Source of the DNA: Actinomycetes bacterium
Lineage (GTDB): Bacteria; Actinomycetota; Acidimicrobiia; Acidimicrobiales; Palsa-688
Direction: 5' to 3'
Length of the DNA stretch: 10,386 bases
Assembly: GCA_021796905.1 (NCBI GenBank)
Contig: JAKABK010000033.1
Span: 1-10,386 of the forward strand
The notes beneath the pieces are model-generated. The model saw nothing but the letters and a program-made list of their open reading frames with translations. It searched no databases and had not been told where the DNA came from. Shown here piece by piece: positions 1 to 5,869 of the stretch. The stretch's first letter is position 1. The number at the start of each line of letters is the position of its first letter. Both the position numbers and the translations under genes were made by a program.

Positions 1-587
1 GCGTAGGCGAGCGTGTTGGCCGAATAGGTGTAACGGGAGCCGGCCGCGGCGAGCACCTCGGCACGGGTGCGGGCCACCCCGGGGACCGCCCGCCACGAGC
101 GGCCGTCACCCTCCAGGTAGGAGACCAGGGCGGCGTCGATCCGGTCGTGCTCGAGGCACCAGGCGAGGATCGCTGACACGAGCCCCCCGTCCTGGCCGGC
201 CTCGTGCAGCTCGGGGTCGGTCGCCCGGGCGAGCAGCAGGTCCTTGGCGATCCCCGCCTGCTCGTCGGGGAGGCGCTGCCGGCCGTGGAGGTAGGTGTCG
301 ATGTCGGGCTCCCAGGCCCGGAAGCGTGGGCAGGCCCGGGTGCAGCTGGTGCATCCCCGGTCCCCGTGCCCGCAGCCCCCCGGACCGCCTTCTTCCTCCA
401 GGTGGAACGGACGGTAGACGCCGGAGGCGGTGTCGTAGCCGAGCACGTCGTGGGGGCACGAGACGATGCAGCCCGCGCAGCCGGTGCACAGACCGCTCGT
501 GACCACCTCGTCGAACAGCTCGGTCCAGTGCGCTCTCCAGCGCTCGCGTGCCGCCTGGGCCGGAGCTTCGGGAGGAGCGGTCGTCAT
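1..587 (-). CDS. FrhB-family coenzyme F420 hydrogenase/dehydrogenase beta-subunit-like protein (C-terminus outside window)
   Basis: The minus-strand frame is open from the ATG at 587-585 to the window edge (195 full codons). Residues 34-44 carry C34xxC37xxC40xxxC44 followed by P, a typical 4Fe-4S ferredoxin motif. A second cysteine set, C72, C79, C82 and C86, follows in GCGHGDRGCTSCTRACPRF. From about residue 130 the FrhB N-terminal domain begins: GQDGGLVSAIL, then IDAALVS, and near the edge AAGSRYTYSANTLAY. The family transfers electrons between iron-sulfur clusters, a flavin and often deazaflavin F420. The substrate cannot be told here, and members also serve as polysaccharide pyruvyl-cluster or oxidoreductase subunits. 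The start is supported by a TATCGT box 6 nt upstream, the spacing of a leaderless transcript, and there is no good Shine-Dalgarno. It is divergent from the MFS gene at 646. Family assignment is good; the specific reaction is unknown. Confidence 0.85.
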   Translation of the reverse strand, partial: MTTAPPEAPAQAARERWRAHWTELFDEVVTSGLCTGCAGCIVSCPHDVLGYDTASGVYRPFHLEEEGGPGGCGHGDRGCTSCTRACPRFRAWEPDIDTYLHGRQRLPDEQAGIAKDLLLARATDPELHEAGQDGGLVSAILAWCLEHDRIDAALVSYLEGDGRSWRAVPGVARTRAEVLAAAGSRYTYSANTLAY

Positions 588-593
588 GTCCCG

Positions 594-599
594 ACGATA
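594..599 (-). promoter_or_regulatory. Putative leaderless -10 box for the FrhB-like gene
   Basis: Read on the minus strand, TATCGT fits the actinobacterial -10 consensus TANNNT. It is followed by CGGGAC and then the ATG at 587, so transcription would begin at or next to the start codon. No convincing -35 is visible. Confidence 0.5.
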
Positions 600-630
600 G
601 GCCGCAAGCTGGCTCGCCGTGAGGTGCCGG

Positions 631-636
631 TACCGT
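631..636 (+). promoter_or_regulatory. Putative -10 box for the MFS gene
   Basis: TACCGT fits TANNNT and ends 9 nt before the ATG at 646, predicting a 5' leader of about 0-4 nt. No Shine-Dalgarno precedes the ATG, which agrees with leaderless expression. The preceding bases GCCGG are shared with the box at 2768-2773. Confidence 0.42.
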
Positions 637-645
637 GCCCCGGTC

Positions 646-1854
646 ATGTCGAGCCTTCCCGCCACGCCGCGTGGGATCAGTCGTGGTCTCACCCTCCTGC
701 TCGCCGCCGCCTGCGGGGTGGCGGTCGCCGACCTCTACTACGCCCAACCGCTCCTGTCGACGATCGCCGTCGACCTCGGGGTCGGATCGGGGTCCGCAGG
801 GCTGGTCGTGACGCTCTCGCAGATCGGTTACGCGGCCGGCCTCGCCCTGCTCGTGCCGGTCGGCGACATGCTCGAGCGTCGCCGGCTAGTGCCCGCCGTC
901 CTGGCGCTGACCGCAGTCGGCCTCGCCGGGTCGGCGGCGGCCCCGACGATCGGGGTGCTGGTCGCGCTCGCTGTAGTGGTGGGGGTCGGCTCCGTCGCTG
1001 CCCAGATCCTCGTCCCGCTCGCCGCTTCGCTCGCCGGTGACGACGAGCGGGGGCGGGTGGTCGGAACCGTGATGAGCGGCCTCCTGCTCGGGATCCTCCT
1101 CGCCCGGACCGGTGCCGGCCTGGTGGCCGGCGCGAGCAGCTGGCGGGTCGTCTACGTGGTCGCCGCGGTCCTGGTCGTCGTCCTCGCCGGGGTGCTGTGG
1201 AGGGCGCTCCCCGAGGATCCGCCCCGACCCCGCCCGAGCTACCCGGCGCTGCTGCGTTCAACCGTGTCGCTCTGGCGGGCGGAGCCGTTGCTGCGACGCC
1301 GCTCGCTGCTCGGGGGTCTCGGGTTCGCGGCCTTCTCGGTGTTCTGGACGACGATGGCCTTCCTGCTCGCCGGACCCCCCTACCACTACTCCGACACCGT
1401 CATCGGCCTGTTCGGTCTGGTCGGGGCGGCCGGGGCGCTGTGCGCCAACGCAGCCGGCCGGCTCGCCGACCGTGGCCGGGAGGCGCCGGCCACGGTCGGT
1501 TTCGCCGCGGCGATCGCGGTGTCGTTCCTGCCGATCTGGGTCGGCCGGCACTCCCTCGTAGCGCTGATCGTCGGTATCGCGGTGCTCGACGTGGGGGTGC
1601 AGGGCCTCCAGGTGACCAACCAGAGCGTCATCTACCGCTTGGCCCCCGAAGCCCGCAGCCGGATCAACTCCGCCTACATGGTCTGCTACTTCGTGGGTGG
1701 TGCGATCGGCTCCGCGGTCGCTTCCGCCCTCTACGGCGCGTCGGGGTGGGTGGCGGTCTGTCTCCTCGGGGCCGCGGTCGGGGTGGTCGCGGTCGTCGTC
1801 TCGTTGGCAGCGGGCATCCGGCGTCGGCTACCGGTCGCCTCGGGCAGCACCTGA
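646..1854 (+). CDS. Major facilitator superfamily transporter, drug/metabolite exporter type
   Basis: 402 residues, about 12 hydrophobic segments, the usual length for a 12-TM MFS carrier in the cytoplasmic membrane. TM1 contains ADLYYAQPLL (residues 28-37), characteristic of DHA1-like exporters of the AraJ/YnfM/YgaY type. The loop between TM2 and TM3 has the motif-A-like PVGDMLERRR (71-80), and the matching position of the second half has GRLADRGRE (271-279). TM5 carries GAGLVAG. A cytoplasmic linker rich in Pro and Arg (about 186-220) separates the two six-helix halves. An in-frame GTG lies further upstream at 619, but the ATG at 646 sits at the natural N-terminus and just after a TANNNT box. 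Substrate unknown; probably proton-driven efflux. Transcribed away from the FrhB-like gene and followed after 63 nt by the FAH-family gene, which has its own promoter. Confidence 0.92.
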   Translation: MSSLPATPRGISRGLTLLLAAACGVAVADLYYAQPLLSTIAVDLGVGSGSAGLVVTLSQIGYAAGLALLVPVGDMLERRRLVPAVLALTAVGLAGSAAAPTIGVLVALAVVVGVGSVAAQILVPLAASLAGDDERGRVVGTVMSGLLLGILLARTGAGLVAGASSWRVVYVVAAVLVVVLAGVLWRALPEDPPRPRPSYPALLRSTVSLWRAEPLLRRRSLLGGLGFAAFSVFWTTMAFLLAGPPYHYSDTVIGLFGLVGAAGALCANAAGRLADRGREAPATVGFAAAIAVSFLPIWVGRHSLVALIVGIAVLDVGVQGLQVTNQSVIYRLAPEARSRINSAYMVCYFVGGAIGSAVASALYGASGWVAVCLLGAAVGVVAVVVSLAAGIRRRLPVASGST

Positions 1855-1858
1855 GCAG

Positions 1859-1874
1859 CCGGCCCGGAGGCCGG
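1859..1874 (+). terminator. Short GC hairpin after the MFS gene
   Basis: A perfect 6-bp stem, CCGGCC/GGCCGG with a CGGA loop, begins 5 nt after the MFS stop codon. There is no T-run, so termination is only a possibility; such U-less hairpins are common in high-GC actinobacteria. Confidence 0.3.
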
Positions 1875-1881
1875 GGTGGCG

Positions 1882-1910
1882 TAGCCTGACGGGAACCGTC
1901 GTACCGGAGG
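1882..1910 (+). promoter_or_regulatory. Promoter -10 and Shine-Dalgarno for the FAH-family gene
   Basis: TAGCCT at 1882-1887 fits TANNNT; transcription would start near 1894. GGAGG at 1906-1910 lies 7 nt before the GTG at 1918 and fixes that codon as the start. Unlike the neighbouring genes, this one has a conventional leader. Confidence 0.55.
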
Positions 1911-1917
1911 ACCCCGA

Positions 1918-2757
1918 GTGAAGCTCGCCACTGTTCGCACGCCGTCGGGCACCGCTGCCGTCCGCCTCGAGGACGACGGAGCGGTCCATCTCGGTGCCAG
2001 TGACATCGGGGCGTTCCTCGCCGACCCGGACTGGAAGGAGCGGGCGGCGTCCGCGGCGGGGGAGCGGTTCGATCCCGCCGAGCTGGACTTCGCCCCGCTG
2101 GTGCCGAGACCCGAGAAGATCATCTGCGTCGGCCTCAACTACCGCAACCACATCGAGGAGATGGGTCGGGACCTGCCCTCCCACCCGACGTTGTTCGCCA
2201 AGTACCCGCCGGCGCTGGTCGGTGCCGGCGACGACATCGTCCTGCCCGCGGTCTCGGAGCAGATGGACTGGGAGGCGGAGCTGGCGGTGGTGATCGGGTC
2301 CAGCGTCCGCCACGCCGACCGGGCCGCGGCCCGGGGAGCGATCGCCGGCTACACCGTCTTGGACGACGTCACCGCCCGGGACTGGCAGGCCAGGACCCTG
2401 CAGTGGCTGCAGGGGAAGACCTTCGAGGCGACCACCCCGGTAGGTCCCGCTCTCGTCACCTCCGACGAGGTCGGCGACGAGCCAGGGATGCGGATCACCT
2501 CGACGGTCAACGGCGAGGTGGTGCAAGACGACCACACCTCGCAGCTGCTGTTCGGCCCGTTCGAGCTGGTCTGCTACATCTCCACGTTCGTGACCCTGCG
2601 CCCCGGGGACCTGATCGCCACCGGCACCCCGGGCGGTGTCGGGCACGGCCGGCGCCCTCCCCGCTACCTCCAGGACGGCGACGTGCTGACCACCGCCATC
2701 GAGGGCCTCGGCGAGTGCCGGAACACCTGCCGACGGGAGCCGTCCCCGGGGCGCTGA
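1918..2757 (+). CDS. Fumarylacetoacetate hydrolase (FAH) family protein
   Basis: 279 residues, the usual length for the small FAH-family enzymes, with a GTG start behind a good GGAGG. After a variable N-terminal domain (1-60) the catalytic fold begins with KIICVGLNYRNHIEEM, containing His78 and Glu81. The metal triad is visible as E119 and E121 in MDWEAELAVVIG and D150 in VLDDVTARDWQ, with K167 in QGKTFEATTPVGP. The substrate loop GTPGGVG is at 236-242 and the C-terminal DGDVLTTAIEGLGECRN matches the family. Members hydrolyse C-C bonds of acylpyruvates, decarboxylate oxaloacetate, or hydrate or isomerise 2-oxo acids in aromatic catabolism, using Mg or Mn in the cytosol. The exact substrate cannot be read from sequence. 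It is followed after 24 nt by an unrelated membrane protein gene. Confidence 0.93.
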   Translation: MKLATVRTPSGTAAVRLEDDGAVHLGASDIGAFLADPDWKERAASAAGERFDPAELDFAPLVPRPEKIICVGLNYRNHIEEMGRDLPSHPTLFAKYPPALVGAGDDIVLPAVSEQMDWEAELAVVIGSSVRHADRAAARGAIAGYTVLDDVTARDWQARTLQWLQGKTFEATTPVGPALVTSDEVGDEPGMRITSTVNGEVVQDDHTSQLLFGPFELVCYISTFVTLRPGDLIATGTPGGVGHGRRPPRYLQDGDVLTTAIEGLGECRNTCRREPSPGR

Positions 2758-2767
2758 CCTGGGCCGG

Positions 2768-2773
2768 TACCGT
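2768..2773 (+). promoter_or_regulatory. Putative near-leaderless -10 box for the flippase-like gene
   Basis: TACCGT fits TANNNT and ends 8 nt before the ATG at 2782. The 11-mer GCCGGTACCGT (2763-2773) is identical to the one at 626-636 before the MFS gene. No Shine-Dalgarno of note precedes the ATG. Confidence 0.42.
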
Positions 2774-2781
2774 CTCGGGGA

Positions 2782-3987
2782 ATGCCCCGCCCGCCGGCGA
2801 CTGTTGGCCGAAGCGTAACCATGACTTTCATCTGCCCTACTGCCGACCGCCGGCCGGCGCGCCGGTCGGCCCCGACGTCGCCCGATGCCCCCGAGACGGA
2901 GCCCGCCCGGCGGGACCGCCCGTCGCAGACGCCGGCGGCCCGCCGCCGGCGCCTGGTGCTCGTCGCCGAGGTGATCGTGCTCCTCGCGGTCGTCGCGGTA
3001 GTCGCCGGCGAGGCCCCACGTCTCCTGTCGACCGCCGCCGGCGACCTGGCCCGTCTCGCGGACCCGGCGCCCGTCGCCCTCGCCGAGGCGGCGGCCTTCG
3101 AGGCGGTGTCGCTGGTCGCTTTCACCCAGGTGCCCCGCTGGCTGCTGCGCCGGGGTGGGGTCCGCATCCGCCTCCTCGACGCGCTCGCCCTCACCCTGGC
3201 GGCCAACGGGATGTCGATCCTGTTGCCTGCCGGGGCGGTCAGCTCCACGGTCTGGTCGGCGCACCAGTACTCGCGTCGCGGGGCGAGCGCCGGCCAGGCG
3301 ACCTGGGCGGTGGTCGCCTCGGGGTTCGTTTCGACAGTGACCCTCCTGGCGGTGGCCATCGCCGGCGGCGCGGCGGCCGGGGTCGTCGGGGGCCGGGCGG
3401 CGATGGCCACCAGCGCTGTGCTGGTGGCGGGCGCGGCGCTCGTAGTGGTGCTCACCCACCGGGCCGAGTCGCTCACCGGGGTTGGTAGACGGCGGCGGGC
3501 GGACGCTCCGGGGCCGGCCGGCCGGTTGCGCAGGGCGGCGGTGCGCCTGGTCGGGCTGGTCGGCGAGGCCGCGGGTCAGCGGGCCGGGTGGTCGACCGGT
3601 TCGGCGGTGTTGGCCGCGAGCACGCTCAACTGGCTGGCGGACGCGGCGTGCCTCGCCGCCGCGTTCTGGGTCCTCCGCCTGCCGGTCCCCTGGACCGGGC
3701 TGCTGCTCGCCTACGCCGCCGGGAAGCTCGCCGGCGCCCTGGTCCCGCTCCCGGGTGGACTGGGGGCGGTCGAGGCCGGCACCATCGGCGTCCTGGTGGC
3801 CCTCGGGTCCCCCGCCGCCCCGGCGATCGCCGCGGTGGCCGTGTACCGGATCATCGGCTACCTCGGCCCGCTCCTCCTCTCGGCTCCGGCGTACGGCTGG
3901 GCGCGACGCGAGCCGGCCGGTACCGGTCCCGACGAAGCTGTCGGGGAGCAGGACCGGAGCGGGGCTCCCGCCGGGCTCGCGGCGTGA
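2782..3987 (+). CDS. Lysylphosphatidylglycerol synthase TM-region-like (MprF flippase-domain) membrane protein
   Basis: 401 residues. A cytoplasmic N-terminal stretch of about 57 residues, rich in Arg and Pro, precedes TM1 (about 58-77). Six to eight further hydrophobic segments follow, with an Arg-rich loop at 226-256. The C-terminal half has PLPGGLGAVEAGTIGVLVALG (split here as PLPGGLGAVE, 323-331, then AGTIGVLVALG), the hallmark of the LPG_synthase_TM/UPF0104 family. TM helices with ANGMSILLPAG (141-151) and YRIIGY (355-360) also match. In MprF this module flips lysyl-phosphatidylglycerol; here the soluble aminoacyl-transferase domain is absent, so it is a stand-alone membrane protein of unknown substrate, perhaps lipid transfer. 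The ATG at 2782 follows a TANNNT box; ATG 2821 (Met14) is an alternative start. Its stop overlaps the next gene by GTGA. Confidence 0.8.
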   Translation: MPRPPATVGRSVTMTFICPTADRRPARRSAPTSPDAPETEPARRDRPSQTPAARRRRLVLVAEVIVLLAVVAVVAGEAPRLLSTAAGDLARLADPAPVALAEAAAFEAVSLVAFTQVPRWLLRRGGVRIRLLDALALTLAANGMSILLPAGAVSSTVWSAHQYSRRGASAGQATWAVVASGFVSTVTLLAVAIAGGAAAGVVGGRAAMATSAVLVAGAALVVVLTHRAESLTGVGRRRRADAPGPAGRLRRAAVRLVGLVGEAAGQRAGWSTGSAVLAASTLNWLADAACLAAAFWVLRLPVPWTGLLLAYAAGKLAGALVPLPGGLGAVEAGTIGVLVALGSPAAPAIAAVAVYRIIGYLGPLLLSAPAYGWARREPAGTGPDEAVGEQDRSGAPAGLAA

Positions 3988-5597
3988 GCGGACAGGAGGC
4001 CACGAGCCCCGCAGGTGGCAGCAGCGGGGCGCGGGCGTTGGTGGCGACTCTCGTCGCTTCCGGCGTCGACACATGTTTCGCCAACCCCGGGACCTCCGAG
4101 ATGCACTTCGTCGCCGCTCTCGACTCGGTCGCCGGGCTGCGGCCGGTGCTCGGTTTGGCGGAAGGGGTCGTCACCGGCGCCGCCGACGGGTACGGGCGGG
4201 TCGCGGGTCGCCCGGCGGCGGTGCTGGTGCACCTCGGCCCGGGCCTCGCCAACGGTGTCGCCAACCTCCACAACGCCCGCCGGGCGCACACCCCGGTGGT
4301 GGCGGTGGTCGGGGACCACGCCACCTACCACAAGCGCCTCGACGCTCCCCTCGAGTCCGACATCGACGCCATCGCGGGGACGGTGTCGAGCTGGGTGCGC
4401 CGGTCCTGGCGGCCCTGCGACGTGGGACGCGACGCAGCCTCGGCGGTGGCTGCGGCCCGCAGCGCCCCCGGTGGGGTGGCGACGTTGATCCTGCCCGCCG
4501 ATGTGTCGTGGGGCTCGGGAGCCGTGCCCGGCTCGGTGCAGCCGGTCCAGCCACCAGCGCCCGCCTCCGAGGCCGACCTGGCTGCGGCAGCAGCCGCCCT
4601 CGGCTCGGGGGAGCCGGTGGCGATCCTCGCCGGCGGGGCGGTCGTGGCCGACGCGGACCTGCAGGACCGGCTGGCCCGGTTGGCGGCCGGCACCGGGGCT
4701 CGCCTGATCTGCGAGACCTTCCCGGCGCGCATCGCAGGAGGCGCCGGTCGGGCCCGGATCGCCCGGCTCGCCTACCTGGGGGAGATGGCTGCCGCCCAAC
4801 TGGACGGTTGCCGCCACCTGGTGCTGCTCGGTGCCCGCCGGCCGGTGGCGTTCTTCGCCTACCCGGGTCGGCCCGGGGACCTGGTGCCCGACGGTTGCGC
4901 CGTCTGCGAGCTGGCCCCGCCGGGCGTCGACGCCGCCGGGGCCCTCGCTGCGCTCGTCGACCGGCTCGGGGCGGACGGCCCGGTGTCGTCGGCCCGGGGT
5001 GCTGGAGACGACCAGCGGGCGGGGCTGCCTTCGGGGCCGATCGACCCGGCCGCGCTCTGGGCGGCGGTGGGAGCGACCCTGCCCGAGGGGGCGGTGGTCG
5101 TCGACGAGTCGGTGAGCTCGAGCTTCGGCTCGGGGGCCGGACTGGCCGGGGCCGCCCCGCACGACCTGCTCACCCTCACCGGTGGGGCGATCGGGTTCGG
5201 CTCGCCGTGCGCCACCGGAGCGGCGGTCGGGGCCCCCGGCCGGCCGGTCGTGTGCCTCCAAGCGGACGGGAGTGCCCTCTACACCCTGCCGGCGCTGTGG
5301 ACCCAGGCCCGCGAGGGCCTGGATGTGACCACCGTGGTGGTCGACAACCGTTCCTACGCGATCCTGGCGATGGAGCTCGACCGGGTGGAGGCCGGCGCCC
5401 CCGGACCGCTCGCCCGCAGCCTCCTCGACCTGTCCCGTCCCGACCTCGACTTCGTGTCGCTCGCCCGGGGCCTCGGGGTGCCGGCGACCAGGGCGGACAC
5501 CGCATCGCAGCTCGCGCGGCAGCTCGCCGCGGCCCACGCCGAGCCGGGCCCGCACCTGATCGACGCAGTGATGGCTGCTGCGGGCGCCGGGGGCTGA
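3984..5597 (+). CDS. Thiamine-diphosphate-dependent enzyme, acetolactate synthase/benzoylformate decarboxylase-like
   Basis: 537 residues with the three-domain layout of the pyruvate-oxidase/acetolactate-synthase superfamily. The N-terminal Pyr domain (about 13-175) shows GVDTCFANPGTSEMHF and the activating Glu60 in GLAEGVVTGAADGYGR. A central Rossmann-like domain spans about 198-335. The C-terminal PP domain (about 355-535) has the diphosphate and metal motif as LQADGSALYTLPALW (425-439) ending in DN (454-455), where the textbook form is GDG...NN. The length is slightly below catalytic ALS subunits (about 560-600), and no regulatory ilvN-like gene is adjacent, so a biosynthetic ALS role is doubtful; 2-oxo acid decarboxylase or carboligase is as likely. 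The GTG start overlaps the preceding stop as GTGA and matches the family N-terminus. The frame stays open upstream into the previous gene, but that part is only shadow coding. Confidence 0.88.
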   Translation: MSGQEATSPAGGSSGARALVATLVASGVDTCFANPGTSEMHFVAALDSVAGLRPVLGLAEGVVTGAADGYGRVAGRPAAVLVHLGPGLANGVANLHNARRAHTPVVAVVGDHATYHKRLDAPLESDIDAIAGTVSSWVRRSWRPCDVGRDAASAVAAARSAPGGVATLILPADVSWGSGAVPGSVQPVQPPAPASEADLAAAAAALGSGEPVAILAGGAVVADADLQDRLARLAAGTGARLICETFPARIAGGAGRARIARLAYLGEMAAAQLDGCRHLVLLGARRPVAFFAYPGRPGDLVPDGCAVCELAPPGVDAAGALAALVDRLGADGPVSSARGAGDDQRAGLPSGPIDPAALWAAVGATLPEGAVVVDESVSSSFGSGAGLAGAAPHDLLTLTGGAIGFGSPCATGAAVGAPGRPVVCLQADGSALYTLPALWTQAREGLDVTTVVVDNRSYAILAMELDRVEAGAPGPLARSLLDLSRPDLDFVSLARGLGVPATRADTASQLARQLAAAHAEPGPHLIDAVMAAAGAGG

Positions 5598-5641
5598 CCC
5601 GCCGCTGTGTGGCTGATGCGGGCGCCGGGGGGCTGACCCGC
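5572..5641 (+). repeat. Imperfect tandem duplication over the stop of the thiamine-diphosphate gene
   Basis: The 31-nt stretch at 5572-5602 recurs at 5610-5641 (32 nt), 38 nt further on, differing by one C-to-A substitution and one extra G. The first copy encodes the final AAGAGG residues and the TGA; the second lies just downstream and is non-coding. Confidence 0.8.
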
Positions 5642-5651
5642 TGGCTCGCGG

Positions 5652-5667
5652 CGGGCGACGGCGCCCG
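5652..5667. terminator. Hairpin between convergent TPP-enzyme gene and tRNA-Gln
   Basis: CGGGCG-ACGG-CGCCCG forms a perfect 6-bp stem, located 13 nt past the tRNA 3' end on the minus strand and 54 nt past the TPP-enzyme stop on the plus strand. Being symmetrical it could serve both transcripts. There is no T-run on either side, so this is a candidate only. Confidence 0.35.
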
Positions 5668-5680
5668 GTCGGTGCAGCCG

Positions 5681-5756
5681 TGGCTGGCGGGGCAGGGCTC
5701 GAACCTGCAACTTTCGGATCCAAAGTCCGACGTTCTGCCAGTTGAACTACCCGCCA
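5681..5756 (-). tRNA. tRNA-Gln (anticodon TTG)
   Basis: A complete 76-nt cloverleaf reads on the minus strand. The acceptor stem is TGGCGGG/CCCGCCA with discriminator G and a genome-encoded CCA. The D arm has GTTC/GAAC, the anticodon arm TCGGA-CTTTGGA-TCCGA with anticodon TTG, and the T arm GCAGG-TTCGAGC-CCTGC. It decodes CAA (and CAG by wobble) as glutamine. It converges on the TPP-enzyme gene and diverges from glmU. I see no clear promoter in the 113 nt between it and glmU for its own strand. Confidence 0.97.
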
Positions 5757-5856
5757 ACAGGCTGACTGCGCCGCCAGCATCGCGCATCGGGCGACGAGCC
5801 GGCGTCGGTGGCGAACCCGGCGACGATCGCGCCACGGGCACGCGACGGACACGCGA

Positions 5857-5862
5857 TAGAAC
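5857..5862 (+). promoter_or_regulatory. glmU: Putative -10 box for glmU
   Basis: TAGAAC resembles TANNNT except for the last base and ends 7 nt before the ATG at 5870, again predicting a leaderless or nearly leaderless mRNA. An AAGG at 5864-5867 lies too close to the ATG to be a good Shine-Dalgarno. Confidence 0.35.
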
Positions 5863-5869
5863 CAAGGCG

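Noticed and set aside
1828..4074. Very long open frame on the minus strand (748 codons), opposite the FAH and flippase-like genes
   Set aside because: Translation is Arg/Gly/Pro-rich low-complexity with no family motif; it mirrors GC-rich codon bias of the real plus-strand genes.
3984..5597. Naming the TPP enzyme ilvB
   Set aside because: No ilvN or ilvC neighbour, short length and benzoylformate-decarboxylase-like features; family-level naming is all the sequence supports.
5572..5756. Integration (att) site at the tRNA-Gln 3' end
   Set aside because: No repeat of the tRNA 3' end was found nearby and there is no integrase; the local duplication derives from the TPP gene end, not the tRNA.
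3482..5869. Plus-strand extension of the glmU frame upstream to 3482
   Set aside because: The GlmU fold starts at 5870; upstream residues are out-of-frame shadows of the flippase-like and TPP genes and antisense tRNA sequence.
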